From Branchipolynoe longqiensis (lineage: Eukaryota; Annelida; Polychaeta; Phyllodocida; Polynoidae): a DNA stretch of 64,000 nt. The notes beneath the pieces were generated by a model. The model was not told where the DNA came from and did not search any database. It was given only the letters and a program-made list of their open reading frames with translations. The stretch is taken from positions 54,030,749-54,094,748 of the forward strand of contig CM059193.1 of the NCBI GenBank assembly GCA_030323885.1. Reading direction: 5' to 3'. The position numbers and the translations under genes were made by a program. This document shows, in pieces, positions 11,680 to 20,992 of the stretch (positions within the stretch are counted from its first letter, which is position 1; every line of letters begins with the position of its first letter).

Positions 11680-12565
11680 AACCGATGACGTCATTGAGTT
11701 TTTTCAGCCTTGGCTACCATCTGTCACCCTGCCCCCCCATCATTCCCCCCCAGCCGACCCAAACGATGACGTCATTGAGTATTTTCATTGTTGGATATCA
11801 TCAGTCACCCTTCCACCCCACCCCCCCATCATTCCACCCCCCCACCTTTTGCCCCCCCAGCGGACCCAAACGATGACGTCATTGAGTCTTTTCTGTGTTG
11901 AATACCATCTGTCACCCCCCATCTTTCCGCCCCCAGCCGACCCAAACGATGACGTCATTGAGCATTTTCTGGGTTTGATACCATCTGCCACCCCGACCCC
12001 CCCATCTTTCCGCCCCCAGCCAACCCAAACGATGACGTCATTGAGTCTTTTCTGGGTTGGATATCATCCGCCACCCCCGCCCCCCCATCTTTCCGACCCC
12101 CCCATCTTTCCGCCCCCAGCCGACCCAAACGATGACGTCATTGAGCATTTTCTGGGTTGGATATCATCCGACACCCCGGCCCCCCCCCGGCCCCCGCCCC
12201 CCCATCTTTCCGACCCCCCATCTTTCCGCCCCCAACCGACCCAAACGATGACCGGTCATTGAGCATTTTCAGGGTGAATACCATCTCCCACCCGACCCCC
12301 ATCTTCCACCCCAGCCGACCCCTAACGATTGACGTCATGAGCATTTTATGGTTGGATATCAGAACGACACCCGGCCCCCGCCCCCCCATCTTGCCGCCCC
12401 ACCCGACCCAAACGATGACCTGGCTTATCCTTAGATGACCTATGATTGTGTGTGTGTGCGCGTGTGTATGCGCGCGTGTGTGCGCGCGTGTGTGTGTGTG
12501 TGTGTGGGAATCGAAACGAAATTTCAGTGATAGTTGAACCCAAATGGTGGAGTCATTGAGCTACA
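11680..12565 (+). promoter_or_regulatory. Tandem array of CRE-type TGACGTCA palindromes upstream of the gene cluster
   Basis: A unit of roughly 75-115 bp contains ACGATGACGTCATTGAG followed by a C-rich spacer. Perfect TGACGTCA lies at 11686, 11767, 11874, 11950, 12033, 12133 and 12330; a variant TGACCGGTCA is at 12249, and a decayed unit (GGAGTCATTGAG) ends about 60 bp before the start codon at 12627. TGACGTCA is the binding site of CREB/ATF-type bZIP proteins. A regulatory role is inferred from site repetition and position; it could also be a satellite that happens to carry this motif. Confidence 0.55.
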
Positions 12566-12626
12566 ATGCGTTGAGCTGCGATGGATTGATGTCATCACTG
12601 TTTGATTGGATTTGTTGCAAGTGAGA

Positions 12627-13271
12627 ATGGGTGACATATCGGAAGATATCGCGCAACGCATTATGCGAGATAGTGATCATGCGTTTATGGAGGATTTGAC
12701 AAGATATAGGAATATTCAGAGTATTCATATTCCTTTGGATAAAGAGCATATTCCTGATTTCTTTTCCGTTTGGAAGGAGAATAAACAGCTTCGATTGCCT
12801 ATGAAACTTCAACCCCTGCTTACAGCATTACAGGAATTTGAACAATTGTTACAGAATCATGATATTGATTACATCATTTTATATCACGCGACTCAACCCC
12901 AAGCACAAGTATATCCTTTGAGTTTTCAATTGGACGCGAATAGCGCGAGTATTCATATCATAGTTCATTGTGCCGGTGTTGGAGTTATTGATAGATCTAG
13001 TGGGAAATTGCTCCCACAACTTACAGACAGTCTTCAATATAACAATTTAATTTGCTGCGCTATTGACTATGGGTGGAAGCGTTTTTCCTGCATTCTCATT
13101 CCGAATAAAGAAGCGTTTTCACAGGAGATTTCATTTGCCTTTAACAATGCTTGGATTATTTCATATGGAATGCATTGGAAGTGGCCCTTCTTCGGTTGGC
13201 GAACTATGATGTTGGATTCCATTGATGCAAGCGATGTTGATGATAACAATGACCTCAATATCACTATCTGA
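12627..13271 (+). CDS. Unknown 214-aa protein, first gene of the CRE-array cluster
   Basis: I do not recognise this protein. The first ATG is at 12627, 24 bases after an in-frame TGA, so the start is well bounded; the stop is at 13269-13271. It has balanced composition, unlike the repeat-driven frames nearby, with mixed helix and strand character. Landmarks are IHIPLDKEHIPDFFSVWKEN near residue 33, HIIVHCAGVGVI near residue 112, and a tryptophan-rich stretch (WIISYGMHWKWPFFGW) near residue 180, ending in an acidic tail. No signal peptide or clear membrane segment is visible. It is intronless as read and lies directly downstream of the TGACGTCA array. No AATAAA is seen before the next gene's promoter. 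Confidence 0.7.
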   Translation: MGDISEDIAQRIMRDSDHAFMEDLTRYRNIQSIHIPLDKEHIPDFFSVWKENKQLRLPMKLQPLLTALQEFEQLLQNHDIDYIILYHATQPQAQVYPLSFQLDANSASIHIIVHCAGVGVIDRSSGKLLPQLTDSLQYNNLICCAIDYGWKRFSCILIPNKEAFSQEISFAFNNAWIISYGMHWKWPFFGWRTMMLDSIDASDVDDNNDLNITI

Positions 13272-13537
13272 AATGAGTATGCGCACAAGTGTGTGTGTGT
13301 GTGTGTGTAGTTTTCCGTTGCACACCGCCTAGGCGAAACCAACCTCCATGCATATCCTCCCTCCCTCCCATTCTCCCTCCCTCCCTCACCCCACGTATTC
13401 ACTCCCCCTCCCACTCCACATCCGAATGGGTCAGTTTTCTTTTGTGTGTGGTGGGAGGTTTTCTTTTGTGTGTGGTTATTTTTTTTTTTGGGGGGGGGAG
13501 GGTAGTTGTTTTTTAAAGTCTCACAGACCCCACAAGC
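13272..13537. repeat. Simple repeats between the two plus-strand cluster genes
   Basis: A (GT)n tract at about 13290-13310, CCCTCC-rich DNA at 13350-13410, and T/G runs at 13.44-13.51 kb. No coding sequence is credible here. Confidence 0.8.
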
Positions 13538-13545
13538 TATATAAG
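13538..13545 (+). promoter_or_regulatory. TATA box (TATATAAG) of the PC4-like gene
   Basis: TATATAAG lies 52-59 bases before the ATG at 13597. Initiator-like TCACTG (13574) and TCAGTC (13585) follow at plausible spacing. The position fits a short 5' UTR of about 10-25 bases. Confidence 0.5.
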
Positions 13546-13596
13546 CTTTTCCATTGATACCTCCACCACGACTCACTGTTCCTCTCAGTCGCTATC

Positions 13597-14913
13597 ATGA
13601 CTTTCATGCAGAAGGGGTTTTTGAAGCGCTCAGTGCCAATGACTGAGTCTATACCAGCAGTAGCAGTAGCGACAGCAGGAATGAGTAAACCAGTGAAAAA
13701 AAAGAAAATGAGTTTATACTTCTCCGATACAGATGGAGAGGAACTTGAGGAAGGATTTGAGGAGGAAATGTCAATTATTGACTCCTCTCCGATCGAAGAC
13801 AGCGATTTCATTAAGAGATTGAGAAGTGAGGAGAAGCGGGAGAAAACTGGAAGTCAATCAAAGGAGAAGGAGAGCGAGAATGACAGCGAGAATGAGGCGG
13901 AGTTGAATTTCATTTCACACTCCAAGTTATCTTCTTTTCCTCATATTTTGAATTCAGCCCCGCATTCTTCTTCTTCTTCTTCATCTTCTTTAGTGAGAAG
14001 GAGGAGGACTGTTGAAGAGTCGAATGATAAGGAGAAGCAGAAGGAGAAGCAGAAGGAGAAGGAGAAGGGGAAGGGGAAGGAGAAGGAAGAAGAGGAGGAG
14101 GAGGAGGAGGAGGAGGAATCGCTACTATCAGCTATGCCAACTTCTCCATTGATTATTCCAAAACGTTTACTTCCAGCAGGAAGTAAGACGCGTCGGAAGA
14201 TTTCAACATTCTTAGTCATTCCCCGAGGAATCGATATGATGCAATTTGATGCAGCCAGCTTTCCGTTGGGCAACGATGTGTATGTGGAACGCGTGAGGGG
14301 TCCCGGCATCAAGCTAGGCATAAAGATTGCGCTATGGACTCGTCATGGACGCGATGACTATGCTGCGGGAGGTGGGGCGCAATCCATCCCAGAGTTGGAG
14401 GGGGGATTAACCAAGCATGATGCTAATGATGTGATACTCAAGTCAGCGAGCAATCGATATTTCATGGACTTTGATGAAAACGCCATCGCCATCATGCTTG
14501 AAAGCATTGATGATATGATACGCGCTCTGAAAGAGGCTAAGACAGAGCGTCGCTTTGGAGGATTCCACGTCAACTTTGGTCGCGGTGTGTATGCGGTGAT
14601 TGAGCGAGACAGTTCTCGCATTGACTTTCGCAGATGGTTTGTTTCGAGCACTGAAAGATCAAAACCTCCAGAGAAAAGGATGCTAACTTCTTGCAAACAG
14701 GGAGTTTATTTGAGTGCAAATCAATTGGAAGTTTTAAGCAAGTTTCTGAAGGAACACCTTCCATCATTCCTGTTCCCGCATGGTGACTTTGAGGTGAAGT
14801 GTGATGAGATTGCGCACAATTGCAAGCAGTGCGACATCTGTAATCGTGTTGGTTTTCTTCCTATGGAACTTCAGTTGGCAAAGATGATGTTGTCTCACTC
14901 TAATGTAAACTGA
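13597..14913 (+). CDS. 438-aa protein with acidic/charged N-half and PC4-like C-half
   Basis: The frame runs uninterrupted from ATG 13597 to the TGA at 14911. Residues 1-180 are low-complexity: acidic patches, a serine run and a long Lys/Glu block encoded by GAG/AAG repeats. From about residue 195 the sequence becomes globular. Around residues 320-385 it reads GVYAVIERDSSRIDFRRWF and then GVYLSANQLEVLSKFLKEHL, resembling the PC4/Sub1 single-stranded-DNA-binding fold (a short beta sheet with a basic 'R-x-W' strand, then 'kGi-L-eqw--L' helix). A weaker similar pattern precedes it. Six cysteines follow, including CKQCDIC. If PC4-like, it would bind ssDNA and act in transcription or replication; this is a motif-level inference. 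It has its own TATA box. Confidence 0.7.
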   Translation: MTFMQKGFLKRSVPMTESIPAVAVATAGMSKPVKKKKMSLYFSDTDGEELEEGFEEEMSIIDSSPIEDSDFIKRLRSEEKREKTGSQSKEKESENDSENEAELNFISHSKLSSFPHILNSAPHSSSSSSSSLVRRRRTVEESNDKEKQKEKQKEKEKGKGKEKEEEEEEEEEEESLLSAMPTSPLIIPKRLLPAGSKTRRKISTFLVIPRGIDMMQFDAASFPLGNDVYVERVRGPGIKLGIKIALWTRHGRDDYAAGGGAQSIPELEGGLTKHDANDVILKSASNRYFMDFDENAIAIMLESIDDMIRALKEAKTERRFGGFHVNFGRGVYAVIERDSSRIDFRRWFVSSTERSKPPEKRMLTSCKQGVYLSANQLEVLSKFLKEHLPSFLFPHGDFEVKCDEIAHNCKQCDICNRVGFLPMELQLAKMMLSHSNVN

Positions 14914-15115
14914 GGTCTCACTCTAAAGTAAACTGAGGAGAATTAGTATTAGTAGTAGTAGTTTAACTAAAATAAGTTGTAATAACAACATCATTAAGAC
15001 TATCAGTAACAGCAGCAGTAACAGTAGTTATTCATGTGTATGTATTTATGTGTATCTTTTGTTCTATATATATATATATATATATATTGAAAATGTTTGT
15101 TCGTAAAACAGTAAG

Positions 15116-15121
15116 AATAAA
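15116..15121 (+). terminator. Poly(A) signal AATAAA for plus-strand cluster genes
   Basis: AATAAA lies about 200 bases after the stop of the PC4-like gene, the first canonical hexamer downstream. Confidence 0.5.
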
Positions 15122-15159
15122 AGACAGAAAACATCATTATTGTATTTCATAGTTCTTAT

Positions 15160-15165
15160 TTTATT
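15160..15165 (-). terminator. Poly(A) signal AATAAA (minus) for the convergent genes
   Basis: TTTATT on the plus strand gives AATAAA on the minus strand about 90 bases after the minus-strand stop at 15256. It lies 39 bases from the plus-strand signal, so the two transcripts probably end tail-to-tail with slight overlap. Confidence 0.5.
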
Positions 15166-15255
15166 CATAACTTAATGCTAATGATAAACATTGGATGAGT
15201 CATCTCTCAACACGATGAAACAATAAATATCTTCATTAATTCAAAAAACATACAT

Positions 15256-15564
15256 TCATTGCAAATGTAAAAAATACTCAATGCTTGTATTCATCATTTT
15301 ACACAGAAACTCGGTCTGAAGCATTTCTTTCATTGGAATAATGCTCGTAAAACTCAGTGATAATACAAATACACAAATCATGAGGGAAAAACAAGTTAAG
15401 CACTTTTTTTTCCAAGTCATTAAGAAGGATGCTTCTCGTTCATCGGATTCTTCACCACTACTACTATTATCAACAGCGAAGTCAATATTAGCATTACACG
15501 TGTTTGAATCAGTGAAATCAAACTCTCTCGGTGGGAGGAGTTCCTTCCCCTGTGACAATTGCAT
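15256..15564 (-). CDS. Small membrane-protein frame (102 aa from first ATG)
   Basis: The frame is open from 15798, but that upstream end begins with TTG and not ATG, and is dominated by AT-rich trinucleotide repeats. The first ATG is at 15564. The shorter protein has a polar, acidic N-half (EESDEREASF) and one hydrophobic segment of about 20 residues (CFSLMICVFVLSLSF), followed by a short C-terminal region, so it looks like a single-pass membrane protein. An acceptor-like TTGTCTATAG at 15.79 kb could instead make it a second exon of an upstream transcript. Function is unknown. Confidence 0.4.
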   Translation of the reverse strand: MQLSQGKELLPPREFDFTDSNTCNANIDFAVDNSSSGEESDEREASFLMTWKKKCLTCFSLMICVFVLSLSFTSIIPMKEMLQTEFLCKMMNTSIEYFLHLQ

Positions 15565-15818
15565 TTGTGTTGTTGTTGTTGATGTATTTTTTAGTAGTAG
15601 TAGTAGTATCACATCAATGACATTAATAACACCATCATCATCAACATCAATATCAATATCAATAACTACATAACCCCCAACAGTGGTTATAGTTCGAGTG
15701 ACTAATAGCAAGTAACGTCTTTTCCCAAAACTAATCAATTTATACTTTAAAATTTCATCAAAATCATTATTACTATTATTATTATCTTCTATAGACAAGT
15801 TTGTTTTTGTTTAGTGAA

Positions 15819-17394
15819 TTAACTTATGATGAGCTCTTTTTTGGGGTGAAATAGTTTTACTTTTCGCCTTTGTTTGAGGGAAAAATATTCTCCCTCCTCT
15901 TCCAACTCCTCAATTTCCTCACTTTTCCTAATGTGCTGGTTATGAACTTCCCTGTATGGAATTTCATCATTGAAATGAGGAGGAGGAGGAGGAGGGAAGC
16001 TTCTCTTTTTTGGAGGGACGGGACAAGCGTTAAGGGGAGTGAGTCTTTTTTTCGACTCCTTCACCTTTTCCACCTTGTTTTGCATTTGTAGTCGGAAACG
16101 ACTTTTCATATGTTTCCGGCGAGAGTTTTGCATGAAATGTGGAGTTTTCCACACATCTCCCTCCCCTTCTTCATCTTTATCATTCATAGTAACTCCAACA
16201 ATATCAACATCATCATCATCATCATGTTAATGATGATGATGATGATGATGATGATGGTGCGTCTGTTTTTCTCTCCCCATTTTTTTCACCAGTTTTCTTG
16301 CACATTCTACTAGCGGAGATGAAGTAGAGAGTGCATCGCTCCTCGCGGTTAATGCCGCAATAGAAATGGGGGCAGTAAAATGTAAGGGAGGAGTATGCAA
16401 CCCCCCCACCTGTAGCTCACCCGCCGGATCTAGAGTTTCTAAAGGAGGGGCAGAGGAAGAGGAATGCGGTGGAGAGACTCCCCATTCTAATTTTAATAAA
16501 AGTAAATCTCTCTTACTAATAAACTCTCCACCGCATTCCTCATTAACAACTTCAACTTCAACTTCAACTTCAGGGAGGGGAATGGGGAGAGAAGGAGACT
16601 CCATCTCCAAGTCAAAGAGAAGACTCTCAAAATTTATGGGTTGGCAACTCATTCCAAGATAATTATTGCACACACTCCCCATTTCAACAATAGAGTCATT
16701 CGCTAGTGGAGAGGGAGGAGGAAGAACTCCATCTCCCGGCACTAGAAATCCACATTCAATGATGTTGTTGTCATTAACCGCATTTGTAGTGGTCGTGGTT
16801 GTGGTGGTGGTCGTGGTGGAGGCAGTGGGAAAGGGAATGCTGATGGGGAGAAAAGGTAACTTCCTTTGATGCGAAAGGGGAGGAGAAAGGGGGTGGGGAA
16901 TGGAATTAGAATTGGAATTAGAATTACAATCGAAAGGAGGGGGAGGAGGGGGAGGAGGAGGAGGAGGAGGAGGAGGAGAAAGATGACAAGTTGAAGAAGG
17001 ATGATTAGTAATATCCTTCATTACTCCACTTTTCATCAACCTCATTCTCCCATTCTCCTTCTTTTTCATGGTGATATTTTCAGGAAGTTGAACACGTTGC
17101 ATCACCTCTTCCGAATTTCGCGCGCTCACAGCTTGCATCTTTCGCATCGTCATAGCAGGTGGAAAGCGAGAGTTCGGTTGGGATGCGACGCTCACCGCAG
17201 CCAGCTGTAGTTGAACGCTGGCACACTCCACTTCACTCAATCCAATCTTGACACTTTCGACTGCTTTCTCCATCCTCTGCATGCGCTCCTTCAACGCCAC
17301 AATGGAAATCGTCATTCGTCTTTGGGCGACATTAAAGAACTTGATAACATCAAGTCTGAGAGAAAAAGAAAGAGAGAGAGAGAGAGAGAATGGG

Positions 17395-17427
<33 letters not shown>

Positions 17428-17454
17428 CAAAATAGTTGGTAAGGGAGATACACC

Positions 17455-17485
<31 letters not shown>

Positions 17486-18436
17486 ATATATTTATATAGG
17501 TGTATATACATTCATTCATTCTTTCATTCATTCATTCATTCATTCATACATACACACACGCGCACATACAAACCCATTCTCATACATATATTTATTTAAA
17601 TCCATAACCACACACACACGCAACCACACATGCACACGCACGAACCCGCAGACACGTGCGTCCATTCTGTCATGGATGCGCACACAAGTGAGCGCACACA
17701 CACGCGCGCACACACACACACTCTCAAGAGAAAGATGCAATCACATACTCACACACACACACACTCACATACACAGCGACTGCATGCTTCCATTCTGTCA
17801 TGGATGCGCACACAAGTGAGCGCACACACACACGCACACACACACACACTCTCAAGAGAAAGACGCAATCACATACTCACACCCGCAAACGCGCACTCAC
17901 ATACACACAGCGACTGCATGCTTCCATTCTGTCATGGGTACGCACACAAGTGAGCGCACACACACGCGCGCACACACACGCACACACACTCTCAAGAGAA
18001 AGGCGGGAGTGAATAATAATAATGATAATAATAATAATAATAATATCCATCATACAGTACATGTGTATGAAGCGTGAGTGTACGCATACATACACTCACG
18101 CTTCATATATGCGTACACTCACCCTTCATATACATACACTCACGCTTCATATACATTTACTCACACAGCATAGCACACCATATACAGGTGCTTTTTCACA
18201 CAACCACATACTCACACGCACACGCGCACACACGCACACACGCACACTCACACACGCGCTCACAGACGTACATACTCTCACATAAGAATTCATTCACACA
18301 ACTTAAACAGACAAAAGATCAAGAAAAAAATATATATATAAATATATATGTGAAATATATGTGTGTATATTTCAACTTACCCTTCTTCATGCGAGACGTC
18401 ATTGCGTGCATTGTTGTAGGTCATTCCTCCACTCAT
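15819..18436 (-). CDS. Two-exon gene: coiled-coil, proline/homopeptide-rich protein with an in-frame stop
   Basis: Exon 1 is 18436-18381 (ATG at 18436, donor GTAAGT at 18380). Exon 2 starts at 17355 after a pyrimidine tract and CAG. The split glycine codon joins in frame with the long open frame. The protein begins with an amphipathic helix (LKERMQRMEKAVESVKIGL), then has homopeptides encoded by microsatellites: about 13 prolines, 12 threonines and 10 histidines. A TAA at 16229-16227 ends it after 394 codons, but the same frame continues without other stops to 15819 (13 codons, then an ATG at 16187 and 122 codons, Lys/Arg/Glu-rich with an eight-proline run). So it is either a 394-aa protein, a gene with a recent nonsense mutation in a CAT/GAT repeat, or an assembly error. 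Function is unknown. Confidence 0.6.
17356..18380 (-). other. Intron of the homopeptide-rich gene, filled with microsatellites
   Basis: The intron has GT at its 5' end (18380-18379) and AG at its 3' end (17357-17356), preceded by a (CT)n pyrimidine tract. Inside are (AAT)n at about 17397-17430, (TA)n near 17461, (CATT)n near 17510-17545, and three copies of a roughly 140-bp unit (starts near 17660, 17790, 17922) with CATTCTGTCATGGATGCGCA followed by (CA)n and CTCTCAAGAGAAAG. A CACTCACGCTTCATATAC-type repeat occupies 18075-18155. Confidence 0.65.
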
Positions 18437-18757
18437 GTTGCCGTCGTCAGTTGAGTAATAAATTTGTTGAATGGGGGCTTTACCCGATGGGGCTTGACGG
18501 AGGAGAAGTCGTTAGTAGGGTAGTAAATCTGTCGGGGGGGAATACCCGTTGGTGTGTGTGTGATGTAGTTGGTGTCACTATCGGATAACACTGTCGGCTA
18601 GAAGTGATAGACTTGCTGACCCTGGTGGTGGTGGCTGTGGTGGAGGTGGTGGTGGTGGTGATGGTGAATTTGGAGGAGGAGGTGGTGGTGGTGTGGAAAT
18701 AAGCTCTATTCTCACTGGAGTATAGATGATGCTTGATGGAAGTAAAAAATCCACCAG

Positions 18758-18765
18758 TTTTTATA
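18758..18765 (-). promoter_or_regulatory. TATA box (TATAAAAA, minus) upstream of the two-exon gene
   Basis: TATAAAAA on the minus strand lies about 320 bases upstream of the ATG at 18436. A transcript from it would have a 5' UTR of roughly 290 bases. Repeats of CAACAAATTTATTACTC-type sequence lie between it and the start codon. Confidence 0.35.
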
Positions 18766-18909
18766 CTCACCAGAGTGAATAAGCCACGCCTAGTTTAATT
18801 AGATTTCAAAATCATCACACCCTCCCTCCCATGATAACAAAGTATTTTTAGTTTTTGGTTTGTTTTTTTATCAATGGAACTCCTTTCCTCTCTACCCATT
18901 GGATGAGAT

Positions 18910-19240
18910 ATTTGATGCAAAACGTTCTAACTCTCCAAGCATAGTTTCCTATTCACCTCCCCTGACATCCCCCTCCTTCACTATCCTCCTCCTTCACTCC
19001 CCTCCTTCACTCCCCTCCTCCCCTTCCAAAAGCAGTGTTAAGTGATGCGAAACAAAACATTCTCCAAGCATATACTCCAATCCCCTGTGGGCATAGCGCG
19101 GATCTCTCCTCTCCTCTCCACTCACACACACTCACTACCCCTCTCTGTGAAACAATACACTCTCCAAGCATATACTCCAATCCCCTGTGAGTATCGCACG
19201 TGCCTCTCCTCTCCACTCCACACACACACACACACACACC
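18910..19240. repeat. Tandem repeat of about 105 bp (CTCCAAGCATATACTCCAAT core)
   Basis: The core recurs near 18932 (diverged), 19060 and 19163, each followed by CTCTCC- and (CA)-rich DNA. No gene is evident. Confidence 0.65.
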
Positions 19241-19394
19241 ACCCCTCTCTGCGAGGCGGTGGTTGTTGGGGGTGTTTGACAGAAGACAAGCCAGCTGTTG
19301 TTTAAATTCATTCGTCTCACAATAAAATGTTCATATCTTATTTATTTTGGATTTATTTATTCTTTGATGTAACTATATTTCTCATGTTTTCTAG

Positions 19395-19610
19395 ATATTT
19401 TGGGAGGAGGGGTTGGATAAAAAATATGATGAAGATGATGACGATGGTGGAGAGAAAATAACTTTCTACAATAATTTAATTCCTCCAACATATGTTTCAC
19501 CATTGAAAAGAAAGAAAGATCTCATAGGCAGAAGTTTGATGAAACACTACTCACATCTTCCTCCAGTATTTGAAAGTCGACTTAACGTGAAGAGCGGTTT
19601 TTCCTTCTAA
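19395..19610 (+). CDS. Isolated internal or terminal exon, 70 codons, unknown protein
   Basis: A pyrimidine-rich stretch ending TTTTCTAG precedes base 19395, from which the frame is open to the stop at 19608-19610. The peptide starts with an acidic run (YDEDDDDGGEK) and continues PPTYVSPLKRKKDLIGRSLM, a basic proline-containing motif. A strong donor-like AG|GTAAGTTT sits just after the stop, and a similar CTCCACCAACTAAAAGGAAA sequence occurs again at 19.70 kb, suggesting duplicated exons. Any upstream exon has not been found; the gap starts 200 bases downstream. Confidence is limited. Confidence 0.35.
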   Translation: MFWEEGLDKKYDEDDDDGGEKITFYNNLIPPTYVSPLKRKKDLIGRSLMKHYSHLPPVFESRLNVKSGFSF

Positions 19611-19806
19611 ATCTAGGTAAGTTTATTCAAGGTGATAATGTGATATAGTTCACTTTATTTATTTAGGAAAACTCTTTTGAATGATATTAGTTTCATTTAA
19701 CTCCACCAACTAAAAGGAAAGATGGTAAGGAAACTCATTGATATATCACAAATGTTTATATATATATACTTCCATACATACATACATACATACATGCATA
19801 ATTTTA

Positions 19807-20307
19807 TNNNNNNNNNNNNNNNNNNNNNNNNNNNNNNNNNNNNNNNNNNNNNNNNNNNNNNNNNNNNNNNNNNNNNNNNNNNNNNNNNNNNNNNNNNNNN
19901 NNNNNNNNNNNNNNNNNNNNNNNNNNNNNNNNNNNNNNNNNNNNNNNNNNNNNNNNNNNNNNNNNNNNNNNNNNNNNNNNNNNNNNNNNNNNNNNNNNNN
20001 NNNNNNNNNNNNNNNNNNNNNNNNNNNNNNNNNNNNNNNNNNNNNNNNNNNNNNNNNNNNNNNNNNNNNNNNNNNNNNNNNNNNNNNNNNNNNNNNNNNN
20101 NNNNNNNNNNNNNNNNNNNNNNNNNNNNNNNNNNNNNNNNNNNNNNNNNNNNNNNNNNNNNNNNNNNNNNNNNNNNNNNNNNNNNNNNNNNNNNNNNNNN
20201 NNNNNNNNNNNNNNNNNNNNNNNNNNNNNNNNNNNNNNNNNNNNNNNNNNNNNNNNNNNNNNNNNNNNNNNNNNNNNNNNNNNNNNNNNNNNNNNNNNNN
20301 NNNNNNN
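19807..20307. other. Assembly gap (501 N)
   Basis: A run of N. Frames crossing it are meaningless. The round size suggests an estimated gap length. Confidence 0.99.
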
Positions 20308-20640
20308 ACACTTCATTTCAAATCGACCAATCAGAAGCCCGTCAGCCACGCTGTCCTGGTGGGATGACCTAAATTAACAATAAAAGATTATTGCGTAACG
20401 ACCAACCGGCGAAACGCCCGGTGTCGCAGTTTCCGCCGTTCTATAAATTTTTCGGTGCGCATCATCAGTAACCTTATAAATTGAATAGAATGTTTTGGGT
20501 ACGGATGTTTTCTGTATGTCTACCAACCGATTTGTTTCGAGATGCTGAGGTTTTAGAGATTTGTCACTTTTCGGTAGGGAGAATGCTCAAGTGCATGGAA
20601 AATGCATTTTAGTGTTGCCGTTCCTCGGCGTAATGGCGGA
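20308..20640. repeat. Diverged copy of the repeat family at 27.6-28.4 kb
   Basis: The stretch TGTTTTCTGTATGTCTACCA followed by a CGATTTGTTTCGAG-type block and AATGCATTTTAGTGT corresponds, with many changes, to the segment after 27655 and 28250. It is non-coding. Confidence 0.5.
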
Positions 20641-20992
20641 CGGTCTCAATTGCCACACCGGGCAAGCCGGGCACCGGCACATTTAATTCGAGGGGGGAGG
20701 GTGTGTGTGTGTGGGGGGGGGGGGGGGGGTCCGGGGACCGGCGAGCTGTGCCGAGCTGATATAATCTGATATAATCTGAACAAATATACTTTGATTTAGA
20801 TTAATTATCTAGAAATTTGGAGCAACTCTGTCAAATATACTTTGATTTAGATTAAATATCTAGAAATCTGGAGCAACTCTGTCAAATCCAAAGTTTAATT
20901 AGGCACTTCGCCATACAACATTCAAATTATTGAAGCTAATGTTTTGCACTGCGCGTTAAATGCACTGCGCGTTAAATGCACTGCGCGTTAAA
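20641..20992. repeat. Short tandem repeats: poly-G, 58-bp duplication, 16-bp triplicate
   Basis: A GT then G18 tract is at about 20701-20730. A unit of about 58 bp (CAAATATACTTTGATTTAGA start) is duplicated at 20776-20888. CACTGCGCGTTAAATG is repeated three times at about 20946-20992. Confidence 0.8.

Larger units (their letters stand above)
14914..15255. other. Convergent 3' region between plus and minus cluster genes
   Basis: About 340 bp with AGT/AAC trinucleotide runs and a (TA)n tract at 15066-15088. It contains opposed poly(A) signals (listed separately) and no credible gene. Confidence 0.7.

Noticed and set aside
17650..18010. CRISPR-like spaced repeats of about 140 bp in the intron
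   Set aside because: Units are long tandem duplications separated by (CA)n microsatellites, not short repeats with unique spacers, and the genome is eukaryotic.
12627..18436. Firm assignment of the gene cluster to an endogenous virus
   Set aside because: No capsid, polymerase, packaging or other hallmark viral gene is visible, and one gene has a normal spliceosomal intron; kept as a hypothesis only.
18480..18770. 96-codon minus-strand Thr/Ser-rich frame upstream of the two-exon gene
   Set aside because: Its first codon lies upstream of the TATA box and its middle is a GGT/GTG microsatellite; it is more likely promoter and 5' UTR.
19697..20372. Frames of 180-216 codons across 19.7-20.37 kb
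   Set aside because: They consist mainly of N and have no meaning.
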